A stretch of DNA of 8,829 nucleotides from Clostridia bacterium (GCA_027335545.1 DAHWHV010000498.1:1-8829), one strand, 5' to 3'. Shown: positions 1-6,637, numbered from the stretch's first letter. The notes: generated by a model not told the origin, from the sequence alone. A program made the numbers and translations.

Positions 1-806
1 ACCCGCAGTCTCTGGAGGTGCTCCGGACCTACGCCCAGGGGGAGGGCGTGGTGGGGTGGGGGGAGGGGGAGCCGGGCGACACGGCGGCCGTGATCGTCCA
101 GCAGCCGGACTACCACGGGCGCGTGCTCGACGTGGCCGACCTGCTGCGGTGCCGTCCCCCGGGGTCGATCGCCATCGTGGTCGCGGATCCGGCGACCCTC
201 GGGGTGCTGGAGGCCCCCGGCGCGCTCGGTGCGGAGCTGGTGGTCGGCGAGGCCCAGTCCGTGGGCCTCCCCCTGGGCTTCGGCGGGCCGTACCTCGGCT
301 TCATGGCCGCGGCGGAGCCCCTGCTGCGGCGCCTGCCGGGGCACATTTGCGGCCAGAGCGCCGACGCCGCCGGTCGCCGGGCCTTCGTCCTGACCCTGCA
401 GGCCCGCGAGCAGCACATCCGGCGCGCCCGGGCGACCTCCAACGTGTGCACCAACCAGGCGCTGTGCGCCCTGGCCGTCACCATCTACCTCAGCCTGCTC
501 GGCCCGGCCGGCCTGCGCCGCCTCGGAGAGGTGTGCCTGGCCCGTGCCCACTACGCCGCGGAGCGCCTGCGGGGGGTCCCTGGGGTGGCCCTCGCCCACC
601 CTGGGGCACCGTTCTTCCAGGAGTTCGCCCTGCGGGTGGCGGACGCCCCGCACGTCGCGCGGGCCCTGGCGCAGTCCGGGTTCCTGGTCGGTCCGGTCCT
701 GGCGGCCGACCTGTTGCTGGTGGCCGTCACGGAGAGACGGACGCGGGCCCAGATCGATGGGCTGACGGCGGCGTTCGCGGAGGTGCTGTCCCGTGCCGGT
801 GCCTGA
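1..806 (+). CDS. gcvPA: Glycine dehydrogenase (decarboxylating) subunit 1, 3' part
   Basis: Partial gene: the reading frame is already open at the window edge (first whole codon at base 3) and stops with TGA at 804-806, leaving about 267 residues of a family usually near 450. The protein is the alpha half of the split P-protein of the glycine cleavage system. With the beta half it binds PLP, decarboxylates glycine and passes the aminomethyl group to lipoyl GcvH in the cytoplasm. Recognisable blocks are the VGEAQSVGLPLGFGGPYLGF segment (a G-x-P-x-x-x-GGPYxG signature), then FVLTLQAREQHIRRARATSN, and next VCTNQALCALAVTIYLSLLG. These are typical of the GcvPA C-terminal half. A small oddity is GHICGQ where most members have a GRIVG-like sequence. 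The gene overlaps gcvPB by 14 nt. The rest of the gcv operon is presumably upstream of the window. Confidence 0.95.
   Translation, partial: PQSLEVLRTYAQGEGVVGWGEGEPGDTAAVIVQQPDYHGRVLDVADLLRCRPPGSIAIVVADPATLGVLEAPGALGAELVVGEAQSVGLPLGFGGPYLGFMAAAEPLLRRLPGHICGQSADAAGRRAFVLTLQAREQHIRRARATSNVCTNQALCALAVTIYLSLLGPAGLRRLGEVCLARAHYAAERLRGVPGVALAHPGAPFFQEFALRVADAPHVARALAQSGFLVGPVLAADLLLVAVTERRTRAQIDGLTAAFAEVLSRAGA
779..784 (+). promoter_or_regulatory. Ribosome binding site of gcvPB inside gcvPA
   Basis: GGAGGT lies 8 nt before GTG 793, within the last codons of gcvPA. It decides the gcvPB start in favour of 793 over the in-frame GTG at 799 and supports coupled translation of the two subunits. Confidence 0.8.
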
Positions 807-2301
807 CGCCCCCGAGCCGCTGCTCTTCGAACTCTCGCGACCGGGTCGCCCCGGCTTTCGCCTGCCGGCGGACGACGTCCCGCAGGCCGCGCGCCCCGAA
901 GACGTGCTCCCCGCCGCCGCGTTGCGGCGGAGCCCCCCGCGCTTGCCCGAGGTCTCGGAACTCGATGCCGTGCGCCACTTCACGCGGCTGTCGCGCCAAA
1001 ACCACGCGATCGACACCGGGATGTACCCGTTGGGCTCCTGCACCATGAAGTACAACCCCAAGATCAACGACGCCCTCGCCGGGCTCCCGGGGTTCGCCGG
1101 CCTGCATCCCCACGCGCCGGCCGAGTTCGCCCAGGGCGCCCTGGGCCTGCTGTGGGAGCTGGAGCAGGCGCTGTGCGCCCTCACGGGGATGGCCGCCTTC
1201 AGCCTCCAGCCCGCGGCGGGGGCGCACGGGGAGCTGGCCGGCATGCTCATCGCCGCGGCCTACCACCGGCGGCGCGGCGAGGGGCGGCGGAGGCGGGTGC
1301 TCGTGCCGGCCACGGCCCACGGAACCAATCCCGCCTCGGCGGCCATGGCCGGCCTGGAGGTCGTCGAGTTGCCGGCCCCGGACGGCGGGCTGGATCTGGC
1401 CGCGCTGCGGGCGGAGGCGGACGACCGCCTCGCGGCCTTGATGCTGACCAATCCCGACACCGTCGGCCTCTTCGAGGGGCAGGTGCGGGAGGCCGCCGAG
1501 GTGGTGCACGGGGCCGGAGGGCTCCTCTACTACGACGGCGCCAACCTCAACGCCATCTGCGGGCGGGCCCGGCCGGCCGACATGGGCTTCGACCTCTGCC
1601 ACCTCAACCTCCACAAGACCTTCTCCACGCCGCACGGCATGGGCGGCCCAGGCGCCGGGCCGGTGGGCGTGGTCCCGGCCCTGGTCCCCTACCTGCCCGC
1701 ACCGCGGGTCCGCCGCCTGGATCTGCCGGGCGAGCCCCAGGCTCGTTTCGCCTGGGAGGAGGGCGGCGCCGAGAGCATCGGCCGGGTGCGGGCGCTCTAC
1801 GGCAACTTCCTGGTGCTGGTGCGCGCCTACGCCTTCATCCGCAGCTACGGGGGGGCCGGGCTGCAGGCCATGTCGGGGCGGGCCGTGCTCAACGCCAACT
1901 ACCTCAAGGAGTTGCTGGCCCCCGTGCTGCCTCCGGCCTTCGACCGGCCGTGCATGCACGAGTTCATCGCCGACGGCCGCACCCTGCGGGCGCTGGGCCT
2001 GCGGGCCCTGGACCTCTGCAAGGCGCTGCTGGACCGCGGTTTCCACGCCCCCACCATGTACTGGCCCCTGGTCGTCGAGGAGGCCCTGATGTTCGAGCCG
2101 ACCGAGACCGAATCCAAGCAGACGATCGACGCCCTGGCGGCGGCCGTGGCGGAGATCGTCGCCGAGGCGCGGCGCGATCCGCAGGCCCTGCGCGCGGCAC
2201 CGCGGCGCACGCCCGTGGGCCGCGTCGACGAGGCCGGGGCGGCGCGCCGTCCCGTGCTGCGCTGGTGGCCGGACCAAGGGGAGAGGACCCCGGCCCGGTA
2301 G
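793..2301 (+). CDS. gcvPB: Glycine dehydrogenase (decarboxylating) subunit 2
   Basis: This is the beta, PLP-carrying half of the split P-protein, 502 aa, close to the usual 480-500. GcvPA and GcvPB form a heterotetramer that starts glycine cleavage to CO2, ammonia and methylene-THF. The family signature MYPLGSCTMKYNPKIN starts at residue 77. A P-A-x-A-H-G-T-N-P-A block follows near residue 173. YYDGANLNAI is next, and the Schiff-base lysine is K275 in HLNLHKTFSTPHGMGGPG. The C-terminal part has the usual MYWPLVVEEALMFEPTETES block. The chosen start is GTG 793 because GGAGGT at 779-784 sits 8 nt before it; an in-frame GTG at 799 is less well spaced. The start lies inside the end of gcvPA, so the two subunits are probably translationally coupled, which suits equal stoichiometry. 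Stop is TAG at 2299-2301. Confidence 0.96.
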   Translation: MPVPDAPEPLLFELSRPGRPGFRLPADDVPQAARPEDVLPAAALRRSPPRLPEVSELDAVRHFTRLSRQNHAIDTGMYPLGSCTMKYNPKINDALAGLPGFAGLHPHAPAEFAQGALGLLWELEQALCALTGMAAFSLQPAAGAHGELAGMLIAAAYHRRRGEGRRRRVLVPATAHGTNPASAAMAGLEVVELPAPDGGLDLAALRAEADDRLAALMLTNPDTVGLFEGQVREAAEVVHGAGGLLYYDGANLNAICGRARPADMGFDLCHLNLHKTFSTPHGMGGPGAGPVGVVPALVPYLPAPRVRRLDLPGEPQARFAWEEGGAESIGRVRALYGNFLVLVRAYAFIRSYGGAGLQAMSGRAVLNANYLKELLAPVLPPAFDRPCMHEFIADGRTLRALGLRALDLCKALLDRGFHAPTMYWPLVVEEALMFEPTETESKQTIDALAAAVAEIVAEARRDPQALRAAPRRTPVGRVDEAGAARRPVLRWWPDQGERTPAR

Positions 2302-2357
2302 GGGAGGCGCGCTCGCCCGGGTGCGGCCCGCGCCCGGCCACGTGGCGGGGGCCGGGT

Positions 2358-2380
2358 CCCCGGGGCCAGAGGCCCCGGGG
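2358..2380 (+). terminator. Perfect 10-bp hairpin between gcvPB and tyrS
   Basis: CCCCGGGGCC (2358-2367), loop AGA, then the exact complement GGCCCCGGGG (2371-2380). It lies 57 nt after the gcvPB stop and 43 nt before the preferred tyrS start. There is no T-run after it, so it could be a U-less terminator of the gcv operon, a partial attenuator for tyrS, or an RNA-stability element. If tyrS instead began at GTG 2321 the hairpin would be inside the coding region, which I think less likely. Confidence 0.4.
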
Positions 2381-2422
2381 CGGGCGGTTGGTGCGGAGCG
2401 CGAGGGACGGGGGGGCGGGCGG

Positions 2423-3673
2423 GTGGAGGCCCTGGAGGCGGCGCTGGAGCGGATCGCTCGCGGCACGGAGCGGGTGGTCAGTCCCGAGGCCCTGCGGGAG
2501 AAGCTCGCCGCGGCACAGGCGTCGGGGCGGCCGTTGCGGGTGAAGCTGGGGTTGGACCCGACCGCCCCGGACATCCACCTGGGGCACACGGTGGTCCTGC
2601 GCAAACTGCGTGACTTTCAAGACCTGGGCCACGAGGTCGACCTGGTGATCGGGGACTTCACCGGGCGGATCGGGGATCCCTCAGGCAAATCCGACACCCG
2701 GCGTCAGTTGTCCGAGGAAGAGGTGGCCGCGCACGCGGCGACCTACGTGCGTCAACTGCACAAGGTCCTCGCTCCGGCGCGCACCACCGTGCGCTTCAAC
2801 TCCGAGTGGCTCTCCGGGCTCCGCTTCGCCGAGGTCGTCGGCCTGGCCTCGCGGGCCACCGTCGCCCGGCTCCTGGAGCGGGACGACTTCGCCGCGCGCT
2901 TCCGCGCGGGCCGGGCGATCCACCTGCACGAGTTCTTCTACGCGCTGATGCAGGGCTACGACTCCGTCGCCCTGGGCAGCGACGTGGAACTCGGGGGGAC
3001 GGATCAGACCTTCAACCTGATGATGGCGCGCGAGATCCAACGGGACTACGGCCAGAGCCCGGAGGCCGTGGTGATCACGCCGCTGTTGGTCGGTCTGGAC
3101 GGCGTGCAGAAGATGAGCAAGTCCCTGGGCAACTACGTGGGGATCGACGAAGCCCCGGGGGAGATGTTCGGCAAGCTGATGTCGCTGCCGGACCCCCTGA
3201 TCCGTCCCTACTTCCTGGCCTGCACGCGGGTCGCGCCTGCCGAGGTCGAGGGCATGGCCGCCGCGATGGCCTCCGGCGGGCTCAACCCGCGCGACGCGAA
3301 GCTCCGGCTCGCCGAGGCGGTCGTGTCGCTGTACCACGGGGCGTCGGCTGCGGCGGCGGCCCAGGAGGAGTTCCTGCGCGTCTTCTCCCGTGGCGCCCTG
3401 CCGCAGGACCTGCCGCTGCGCCCGCTGGCCCCGGACTGGGGGAGAACGGCCGTGGATCTCCTGGTGGCCCTGGGGCTGGCCGGGACGCGTGGGGAGGCGC
3501 GCCGCCTGGTGGCGCAGGGCGCCGTGGAGGTCGACCGGCAACGGGTGCTCGATCCGGGGGCGGCGGTGGCGGTCCGGGCCGGCAGCGTCGTCCGCGCCGG
3601 CAAGCGGGCGTTCTGCCGGGTGGCGGAGTCCGGCCCGGCGCCGAGAGCCGCCGAGGGGGAGCCGGTGGGCTGA
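2423..3673 (+). CDS. tyrS: Tyrosyl-tRNA synthetase
   Basis: Class I aminoacyl-tRNA synthetase that activates tyrosine with ATP and charges tRNA-Tyr. It is 416 aa from the chosen start, near the usual 400-430. The HIGH motif is HLGH at 52-55, in KLGLDPTAPDIHLGH. Next comes DLVIGDFTGRIGDPSGKS at 73-90. Tyrosine-pocket residues follow in YDSVALGSDVELGGTDQTFN (179-198). The KMSKS loop is at 230-234. An S4-type RNA-binding domain spans about 343-400. The KLGLDPT and GDFTGRIGDPSG blocks resemble the Thermus type rather than the short B. subtilis TyrS type. The start is uncertain: in-frame GTGs exist at 2321, 2342 and 2423. I prefer 2423 because the homologous domain begins there and the longer forms add a Gly/Pro-rich stretch over a hairpin. 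The ribosome binding site is weak (G-rich, GAGGG at 2402-2406). No T-box leader is visible. Stop is TGA at 3671-3673. Confidence 0.96.
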   Translation: MEALEAALERIARGTERVVSPEALREKLAAAQASGRPLRVKLGLDPTAPDIHLGHTVVLRKLRDFQDLGHEVDLVIGDFTGRIGDPSGKSDTRRQLSEEEVAAHAATYVRQLHKVLAPARTTVRFNSEWLSGLRFAEVVGLASRATVARLLERDDFAARFRAGRAIHLHEFFYALMQGYDSVALGSDVELGGTDQTFNLMMAREIQRDYGQSPEAVVITPLLVGLDGVQKMSKSLGNYVGIDEAPGEMFGKLMSLPDPLIRPYFLACTRVAPAEVEGMAAAMASGGLNPRDAKLRLAEAVVSLYHGASAAAAAQEEFLRVFSRGALPQDLPLRPLAPDWGRTAVDLLVALGLAGTRGEARRLVAQGAVEVDRQRVLDPGAAVAVRAGSVVRAGKRAFCRVAESGPAPRAAEGEPVG

Positions 3674-3753
3674 GCCCCCGCTCGGGATGAGGCGCGGCCC
3701 GGGGGAGGCCGGGGTCCGGCGCCTGGAGGCGACGGAGGGGCACGTGTGTGTGC

Positions 3754-3777
3754 GGGGGGGGCGGTGCCGCCCCCCCC
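3754..3777. terminator. Convergent hairpin between tyrS and the NlpC/P60 gene
   Basis: GGGGGGGGCG (3754-3763), loop GTGC, CGCCCCCCCC (3768-3777): a perfect 10-bp stem 80 nt after the tyrS stop and 9 nt from the stop of the convergent minus-strand gene. Being symmetrical, it can end transcription from both sides. Neither side carries a T-tract. The remainder of the 113-nt gap shows nothing else that I can support. Confidence 0.6.
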
Positions 3778-3786
3778 CTAGGCGGG

Positions 3787-4773
3787 TCAGTTGAGCAGGT
3801 CGCGGGCGCCGACGTAATGCCGGGCCCAGTACGCGCTATAGAGGGAGCTCATCTTCACGCCGTCGTTGGGGTTCGTCGCGGAGATGAAGTCCTGATACTT
3901 GCCGCCCACGTAGATGCCTACGTGCGACGGGCCCCACCCGTCCGTGTTGAAGAAGACGAGGTCTCCAGGCTGCAGCCTCCCCGGGGCGACGGGCGTGCCC
4001 CACATCCACTGGATGTAGCTGCTGTGCGGCAGCCAGCGCCCCGTGGCCTCCCGGTAGACGTACATCACCAGTCCCGAGCAGTCGAAGGCGTTGGGTCCGG
4101 CGCCGCCCCAGGCGTAGGGCTTGCCCACCAGGGCCGTGGCCAGGCGGGCCACGGTGGCGCCGAGGCCCGGGGCCGTTGCGACGGGGGCGACCTGTGCCGG
4201 GGCGGGGGCGGCGGTCGTGGTGGCCGGGGCGGGCGCGGCGACCGCCGCAACGCCGCCCAGGGCCTCCACCTGCCATAAGGTGATGATGCCGTTGGGAGCC
4301 AGGCCGTGAGCCCGCTGGAAGGCCTCTACCTCGGCCTGGGTCTGGGCCCCGAAGATGGCCGTAGCCTCGACGCCGTCCCCGGCGCGCGTCAGGGCTCGTT
4401 GGAGCGTCGCGACCTCGGGCCCGCGCGAACCCATCTGCAGTTGGGGGGCCAGCGGCCCGTAGCCGATCGCCGCCAGTTGCGTCACCAGGTTGCCTGCGGC
4501 CATGCCGATCTTACGGGCGGCGAGGGCGACGGCGCTGACGGTATCCTGGCTGAAGCGCCCGGTGATCTGCGCGTGGACGCCCCAATCGTTGAGGGTCCGC
4601 TGGAGCACTGTGACGGCGGGGCCCGCGTAGCCAACGGACAGGTGACTCGCGGCCTGGTCCAGGGTCGTGAGGTTGGGGGCGGGGGCGGCCCCGGCTGCCG
4701 GGGCGATCAGGGCGAGGCAGGACAGCGCGGCGGTGCAGGCGACGGCTCGACGCCAGGGGGATGGGCTTCGCAC
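3787..4773 (-). CDS. Secreted NlpC/P60 peptidoglycan hydrolase with two PG-binding domains
   Basis: A 328-aa exported wall enzyme. The likely start is GTG at 4773-4771, because AAAGGAG (4786-4780) lies 6 nt upstream. The open frame continues further upstream, but it runs through the riboswitch and has no better start. Residues 1-30 are a Sec signal peptide: RSPSPWRR, a hydrophobic core, and an A-x-A-like site near AAGAA. Two PG_binding_1-type repeats follow, about 46-105 (VGYAGPAVTVLQRTLNDWG) and 114-173 (MGSRGPEVATLQRALTRAG). Next is an Ala/Pro/Thr linker, 175-203. The NlpC/P60 domain, 208-328, has the catalytic Cys at C232 in FDCSGLVMYVY and the His at H284 in PSHVGIYVGG. The family cleaves peptide stems of peptidoglycan, usually the gamma-D-Glu to diamino-acid bond. 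The position that often holds a third His carries Ser (FISATNPND, 296-304). It stands alone between convergent tyrS and divergent nadE and is preceded by a c-di-AMP riboswitch. Confidence 0.93.
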   Translation of the reverse strand: MRSPSPWRRAVACTAALSCLALIAPAAGAAPAPNLTTLDQAASHLSVGYAGPAVTVLQRTLNDWGVHAQITGRFSQDTVSAVALAARKIGMAAGNLVTQLAAIGYGPLAPQLQMGSRGPEVATLQRALTRAGDGVEATAIFGAQTQAEVEAFQRAHGLAPNGIITLWQVEALGGVAAVAAPAPATTTAAPAPAQVAPVATAPGLGATVARLATALVGKPYAWGGAGPNAFDCSGLVMYVYREATGRWLPHSSYIQWMWGTPVAPGRLQPGDLVFFNTDGWGPSHVGIYVGGKYQDFISATNPNDGVKMSSLYSAYWARHYVGARDLLN

Positions 4774-4779
4774 CGGATG

Positions 4780-4786
4780 CTCCTTT
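4780..4786 (-). promoter_or_regulatory. Ribosome binding site abutting the riboswitch
   Basis: AAAGGAG on the minus strand, 6 nt before GTG 4773. It follows the last base of the riboswitch closing stem (4787) with no gap. It fixes the start of the hydrolase and suggests that folding of the stem can affect ribosome access. Confidence 0.8.
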
Positions 4787-4942
4787 CCGATGCCTACGGG
4801 AGGGGAGGCCACGGTGGGCGTCCGCCTGTGGGGGCTCGGGCCGGAAGGTGGCCCGGCTGGCCGCGGCGCGGCCAGGCTTCGCCCCTCGCCGCCGGGCGGC
4901 GGCGATTCCCCGCGCCCGCCTTCCTGGCGGGCTTCGGCAATC
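4787..4942 (-). promoter_or_regulatory. ydaO/yuaA-type c-di-AMP riboswitch
   Basis: Read on the minus strand, ordered blocks match my recall of the ydaO class. The closing stem P1 is GAUUGCC (4942-4936) with GGCAUC (4794-4789), including the bulged U typical of the class. GAA plus a 7-bp hairpin follow (4935-4914; GCCCGCC, loop AGGAA, GGCGGGC). Then GGGGAAUC (4911-4904). Then GGGGCGAAGCC (4885-4875), which fits the conserved GGGGcGAAuC. Then a short hairpin (4874-4858). Then CGGGCC-ACCUUCC-GGCCCG (4855-4837), and GAGCCCC (4837-4831). The element ends with GUAGGC (4797-4792). The gene class also fits: ydaO RNAs commonly control wall hydrolases. The last joining region, normally a short CAGCUAACCUCG-like strand, carries about 20 extra nt. 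No terminator fits before the gene, so control at the ribosome binding site is inferred. The call rests on recalled consensus, not on a covariance search. Confidence 0.72.
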
Positions 4943-5041
4943 TTCGACACGCAAGCGCGCGATTCGGGACAACGAGGACGGTTCCTGCAGCAGTTGCCGC
5001 GACTTGGAGGCGAATCCACCGCATTCCAGGCGTCGGACAGG

Positions 5042-5047
5042 TTTGTA
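5042..5047 (-). promoter_or_regulatory. Candidate -10 box for the hydrolase leader
   Basis: TACAAA on the minus strand. Transcription starting about 7 nt downstream (near 5035) would make a leader beginning at the segment that can pair with the riboswitch closing stem. No convincing -35 hexamer was found at the usual spacing (CTGCAG there is a poor match), so this is tentative. Confidence 0.35.
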
Positions 5048-5345
5048 CGCCGCAGCGGGGAACCCTGCAGGCTGGGGCAGGAATTTGCTGGTCCCGTGGC
5101 GCGGCGGGTTGCGCCCGGCGCCCGTCCCCCGGGGGTGCGCCCCCCAGGCGGCGGGCCCGGCCGCAGGGGCGGCAGGCGGGCAGGGTATCGCGCGCGGCTC
5201 GCGGAATGGGCCGCCGGGCCAGGGATCTGGATGGGCCCCGGGGCTGCCGCGTCGGCGGGCGGCAGCGGGTCGTGGCCGCGGGGTTGGGGCCGGTTTCCTG
5301 GACGTTCGGCCCGGGGACGGGCCGCAGACGGGGGGCGCGTCAACA
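5048..5345 (+). other. Upstream region of nadE
   Basis: This is the nadE-proximal half of the 572-nt divergent gap. It is very GC-rich with several short inverted repeats. The clearest is CGGCCCG-GGGA-CGGGCCG at 5307-5324, a 7-bp stem with a GNRA-type tetraloop that ends 5 nt before the G-run used as ribosome binding site. I see no promoter hexamers I would defend on the plus strand, and no small gene with a ribosome binding site. Confidence 0.4.
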
Positions 5346-6251
5346 GTGGCGGTACAGGCGGGGTCGGCCGGGGTGGCCGGCTTGGCGGAGCGGAGCGCCG
5401 CGGAGCGGGCGTATCTGGAGGGTGCGGGGCGGCAGACCCTCGTCTGCAGCCTCTCCGGGGGGGTCGACTCCGCGACCTCGGCGGCGATCGCCAACGGGGC
5501 GGTCCCGGGGCGTGCCCTGGCTTTGCTGCTGCCCTGCAGCAGCGAGGAGGAGTTGCGGGGGGAGCGGGGCAAGGACATCGAGGATGCGCGCCGGGTGGCA
5601 GGGCACCTCGGGATGCCGGCGGAGGTCGTCAACCTCTCCGGGCTATGGGAGCAGGCGGTGTCCCTGTACACGGAGCATGCGCGCGCCCTGGCCGCCGCTC
5701 ACGGGGTGGCCCTGTCGGAGGCCAAGCTGGCTTGGGCCGTCAACAACCTCAAACCGACCCTGCGCATGATGACGGCGGGGTTTTTTGCCGATGCCTTCGA
5801 CGGGTTGACCGTCGGCACGGACAACGCGATCGAGAACTTCCTGGGGTACTTCAGCATCCGGGGGGACGGGATCGCCGACCGGCAGCCGATCCGCGACTGC
5901 ACCAAGGCCGAGGTGCGTGAACTGGCGGCCAGCGCCGGCCTTGCCCAGGACCTGGTGACGCGCGTGCCCACGGCGGGGCTGTGGCCCGGCCAGACGGATG
6001 AGGGGGAACTGGGTTTCAGCTACGACGAGGCCGACGCCCTCTTCGTCTGGCTCCTGCAGCGCCACCAGGAGGAACCGGCCCTCGACGAGACGATGACGGT
6101 CCGCGCCGACGCCGAGGAACGCCTGCTGGCGCGGACCGACCTGCCCGTGTCCGTTCCGGCTGCGCGGCGGATCATCGCCCAGAATCGCAAGACCCGCCAC
6201 AAGCGCAAGGCCGATGACCTCGCGGCGGTGCTGGCGCGGCGGCGTTCGTAG
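5346..6251 (+). CDS. nadE: Ammonia-dependent NAD+ synthetase
   Basis: This cytoplasmic enzyme adenylates and amidates deamido-NAD to NAD+, the last step of NAD biosynthesis. It is 301 aa, slightly longer than the usual 245-280. There is no N-terminal nitrilase (glutaminase) domain, so ammonia is the expected nitrogen donor. The PP-loop SGGVDS is at 37-42. NNLKPTLRMMT is at 133-143, where most members have N-x-K-P-R-x-R-M. GTDN is at 157-160, GLWPGQTDEGELGFSYDEAD at 211-230, and a basic HKR tail near 285. Two family motifs deviate: GTGN-x-SE reads GTDNAIE, and the TKYGDGG-like loop reads SIRGDGIAD (170-178). This may be a subfamily trait. The start GTG 5346 is chosen because GGGGGG (5330-5335) precedes it by 10 nt and it puts the PP-loop at the usual distance; GTG 5373 is the alternative. 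Stop is TAG at 6249-6251. Confidence 0.92.
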   Translation: MAVQAGSAGVAGLAERSAAERAYLEGAGRQTLVCSLSGGVDSATSAAIANGAVPGRALALLLPCSSEEELRGERGKDIEDARRVAGHLGMPAEVVNLSGLWEQAVSLYTEHARALAAAHGVALSEAKLAWAVNNLKPTLRMMTAGFFADAFDGLTVGTDNAIENFLGYFSIRGDGIADRQPIRDCTKAEVRELAASAGLAQDLVTRVPTAGLWPGQTDEGELGFSYDEADALFVWLLQRHQEEPALDETMTVRADAEERLLARTDLPVSVPAARRIIAQNRKTRHKRKADDLAAVLARRRS

Positions 6252-6253
6252 GG

Positions 6254-6305
6254 AGGGGAGTCCGCAGGGAGGGGGCGCGTACGCCGCCTCCCTGCGGACT
6301 CCCCT
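6254..6305 (+). terminator. Very strong terminator hairpin after nadE
   Basis: The arms 6254-6272 and 6287-6305 are perfectly complementary over 19 bp (AGGGGAGTCCGCAGGGAGG and its exact complement). After a G-G mismatch the stem continues with GGCG/CGCC around a CGTA tetraloop. It starts 2 nt after the nadE stop. No T-run follows (the next bases are GCCCATGCC). Its position and strength argue for a transcription terminator or 3'-end protector. Confidence 0.75.
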
Positions 6306-6637
6306 GCCCATGCCGCCGCCCCGCCGGAGAGGGCGCTACGGCGGTTCCGCGTCGGCGCGTCCACCCTTTCCGCCGGGGCTGCTTTGGTGACGCCCCCCAG
6401 AGCGGCCGGCTCTGCTGCCCGACGTGGTCGCTGGAAGACTGCCGGGTACAGCGACCACGTCCGGATCTGGTCCCCCGCGTGTCCGGCTGGACACCGACCC
6501 TCGTGGTCGCCGGGCTCCCGGGGACCTTGGCATCGGCCCCGCGGGGACCTACCGCGCCCGGCCCCCTGCCTGGCGCGCCCACGCGGGGGTGCCTGCCCGG
6601 CCCTCCGCCACCTTCGTGGTCTGCGCCGGGGGGCCCA
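6306..6637. other. Hairpin-rich gap between nadE and yebC
   Basis: No supported gene. It holds a series of short inverted repeats: CCGCCG/CGGCGG (6321-6344), CAGAGC/GCTCTG (6398-6414), a 13-bp perfect GACGTGGTCGCTG/CAGCGACCACGTC (6421-6433, 6449-6461), GTGTCC-GGCT-GGACAC (6479-6494), and GGTC-x-CCGG/CCGG-x-GACC (6505-6526). The word CGTGGTC occurs three times in direct order (6423, 6502, 6615) and once inverted (6453-6459). It could be a structured non-coding RNA, a protein-binding region, or spacer with chance pairing at this GC content. I recognise no known RNA family. Confidence 0.35.

Noticed and set aside
2321..2422. N-terminal extension of TyrS from GTG 2321 or 2342
   Set aside because: It adds Gly/Pro/Arg-rich residues absent from the family and would cover a perfect hairpin; no good ribosome binding site precedes either start.
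727..2604. 625-aa open frame on the minus strand across gcvPB
   Set aside because: Antisense shadow of gcvPB with low-complexity Arg/Pro/Gly-rich translation and no domain; such frames are expected at this GC content.
4774..5343. Upstream extension of the NlpC/P60 reading frame (to a 518-aa protein)
   Set aside because: It would place the signal peptide in the middle of the protein and read through the riboswitch. GTG 4773 has a proper ribosome binding site and starts directly at the signal peptide.
5048..5345. NAD-responsive riboswitch or other known RNA upstream of nadE
   Set aside because: Only a short hairpin (5307-5324) and generic GC-rich repeats are present; no conserved motif of a known class was recognised.
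6347..6372. T-box-like AGGGTGGACGCG on the minus strand
   Set aside because: It only partly matches the T-box consensus, no minus-strand gene follows, and no specifier or stem I structure is seen.
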